Positions 5,090-6,345 of a stretch of 6,345 nucleotides of DNA are shown here, in pieces (within the stretch, counting starts at the first letter, position 1; the number at the start of each line of letters is the position of its first letter). Position numbers and translations under genes: made by a program. Source of the stretch: CAZKYP01 sp964556885. Its GTDB lineage: Bacteria; Planctomycetota; Phycisphaerae; Sedimentisphaerales; Anaerobacaceae. Where the stretch lies: positions 1 through 6,345 of the forward strand of contig CAZKYP010000188.1 in assembly GCA_964556885.1 (NCBI GenBank), given 5' to 3'. The notes beneath the pieces were generated by a model. It had not been told where the DNA came from. It ran no database searches and saw only the letters and a program-made list of their open reading frames with translations.

Positions 5090-6345
5090 ATGAGAAGTGA
5101 TACGGTAAAAAAGGGTTTTCAACGTGCCCCGCACAGGGCCTTGCTTCACGCCTGTGGTTTAAAGGATGCAGATGTAGGCAAGCCGTTTATCGCCGTTGCC
5201 AACAGCTTTTGTGAGGTAGTGCCGGGCCATGTCCATCTCAATAAAGTCGCCCAGGTGGTCAAGCAGGCGGTTCGCGATGCCGGCGGGGTTCCATTTGAGT
5301 TCAATACGATAGCGGTCTGCGACGGAATCGCCATGGGCCATACGGGCATGAAATATTCGCTTGCTTCTCGCGAAATCGTGGCCGATTCGGTCGAGACCAT
5401 GGTTCGCGCCCATTGTTTCGACGGCCTTATCTGCATACCCAACTGCGACAAGATCATACCGGGAATGTTAATGGCGGCCGTCAGGTTGAATGTTCCGACC
5501 ATCTTCGTCTCCGGCGGGCCTATGGCCGCAGGCAAAACAAAAGACGGTAAGATCGTCGACCTTATCAGCATATTCGAAGGCGTTGCCGAATTCAATGCAG
5601 GCAAGATTAGCGAAGAACAGCTCAAAGAGCTTGAGCATACGGGCTGTCCATCTCAGGGGAGCTGCTCCGGGATGTTTACGGCCAATTCAATGAACTGCCT
5701 TTGCGAGGCGATTGGGATGGCATTGCCCGGCAACGGGACCATTTTGGCAATTGATCCGAAGCGGCAGGAGCTTTACAAAGCTGCGGGCAGGCAGATAATG
5801 AGCCTTGTCGAAAAAGACATCAAGCCGCTGGATATTATCAGCGTTAAATCCATGGACAACGCTTTGGTTCTCGATATGGCGATGGGCGGCTCGACTAATA
5901 CCGTCCTGCATACGCTGGCGGTGGCCAGCGAGGCCGGTATCGAGTACGACCTGGACCGCATCAACTCTATCTCCGCCAAATGTCCCAATATCTGCAAGGT
6001 CTCGCCGTCCAGCACGGTCCACGTCGAGGACGTAGACGCCTCAGGTGGAATCAGCGCCATCCTCAATGAGGTCAGCAAAGTCCCCAACCTGCTGAACCTC
6101 GGTTGTATGACGGTGACAGGTAAAACACTCGGCGATAATATCGCTAAAGCCGCGATTAAAAACACCGAGGTAATTCACCCGCTCGAAAAGGCGTATTCGA
6201 AGACGGGCGGCCTGGCAATCCTTCGGGGCAACCTTGCTCCCGACGGCGCCGTTATCAAGACCGCCGGTGTTACTCCCAAGATGCTGACTCATACCGGTCC
6301 GGCCGTCATTTTCGAGAGCCAGGAAGATGCCTGCGACGGCATACT
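5090..6345 (+). CDS. ilvD: Dihydroxy-acid dehydratase, N-terminal 418 residues (partial, 3' end outside window)
   Basis: IlvD dehydrates 2,3-dihydroxy-isovalerate and 2,3-dihydroxy-methylvalerate to the 2-keto acids that precede valine, leucine, isoleucine and pantothenate, using an iron-sulfur cluster and Mg2+ in the cytoplasm. The frame is open from ATG 5090 to the window end and covers about three quarters of the usual 550-560 residues. Recognisable blocks are QRAPHRALL (11-19), VPGHVHL (44-50), CDGIAMGH (77-84), IPNCDKIIPGMLMA (116-129), SGGPMAAGKT (141-150), GSCSGMFTANSMN (190-202), ALPGNGT (211-217), MGGSTNTVLH (265-274) and GNLAPDGAVIKTAGV (380-394). D78, D120 and K121 are the expected Mg-site residues, and C119 and C192 the expected cluster ligands. 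The pattern is closest to the Bacillus/E. coli type (VPGH) rather than the plant and cyanobacterial [2Fe-2S] type (TPCN). Unusually, the block before C192 reads CPSQGSC where many relatives read CPTCGSC. No frameshift is seen. Neighbouring ilvBN or ilvC genes, if clustered, would be downstream of the window. Confidence 0.96.
   Translation, partial: MRSDTVKKGFQRAPHRALLHACGLKDADVGKPFIAVANSFCEVVPGHVHLNKVAQVVKQAVRDAGGVPFEFNTIAVCDGIAMGHTGMKYSLASREIVADSVETMVRAHCFDGLICIPNCDKIIPGMLMAAVRLNVPTIFVSGGPMAAGKTKDGKIVDLISIFEGVAEFNAGKISEEQLKELEHTGCPSQGSCSGMFTANSMNCLCEAIGMALPGNGTILAIDPKRQELYKAAGRQIMSLVEKDIKPLDIISVKSMDNALVLDMAMGGSTNTVLHTLAVASEAGIEYDLDRINSISAKCPNICKVSPSSTVHVEDVDASGGISAILNEVSKVPNLLNLGCMTVTGKTLGDNIAKAAIKNTEVIHPLEKAYSKTGGLAILRGNLAPDGAVIKTAGVTPKMLTHTGPAVIFESQEDACDGI

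Noticed and set aside
5146..5625. 159-codon open frame on the - strand, and further - strand frames up to 6292
   Set aside because: Shadows of ilvD, whose conserved blocks run continuously on the + strand.

Overview
The window reads as ordinary bacterial chromosome, roughly 45-50% GC, with tightly packed genes, good Shine-Dalgarno sites and two lipoproteins with lipobox signal peptides. No plasmid, phage, transposon, CRISPR or RNA gene is visible. The mix of genes (a dihydrouridine synthase, a HAD hydrolase, a HIT protein of the LWAPWR type, large lipoproteins of unknown function, a B. subtilis-like IlvD) suits an uncultured Gram-negative-type lineage such as Planctomycetota (Phycisphaerae-like). 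That placement is a weak inference from style, not from a marker gene.

Left part (1-1519, + strand): the C-terminal end of a tRNA-dihydrouridine synthase, a 210-bp spacer, a HAD-superfamily phosphatase (481-1362) and a translationally coupled 49-aa very basic small ORF (1370-1519). The spacer holds a degenerate 7-bp tandem repeat and a possible 41-aa ORF whose stop overlaps the HAD start codon.

Middle part (1545-4881, - strand): a compact three-gene operon read right to left. A 588-aa lipoprotein comes first, with HEAT-like repeats at the N-terminus. A 328-aa lipoprotein follows 16 bp later, and a HIT-family nucleotide hydrolase/transferase 24 bp after that. The C-terminal half of the large lipoprotein and nearly all of the small one appear to be the same domain family, so this looks like a duplicated envelope protein module. 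The large gene also changes base composition at the linker between its two halves (about 40% versus 49% GC by hand count), which suggests a fusion or domain replacement. The HIT gene converges on the + strand genes across a gap of only 25 bp.

Right part (4882-6345): a 208-bp AT-rich divergent intergenic region, then the first 418 codons of ilvD (dihydroxy-acid dehydratase, branched-chain amino acid and pantothenate precursor synthesis), cut by the window end.

The least described content is the lipoprotein pair and its coupling to a HIT protein. The rest is conserved housekeeping. I do not see a clear new defence or mobile system here.
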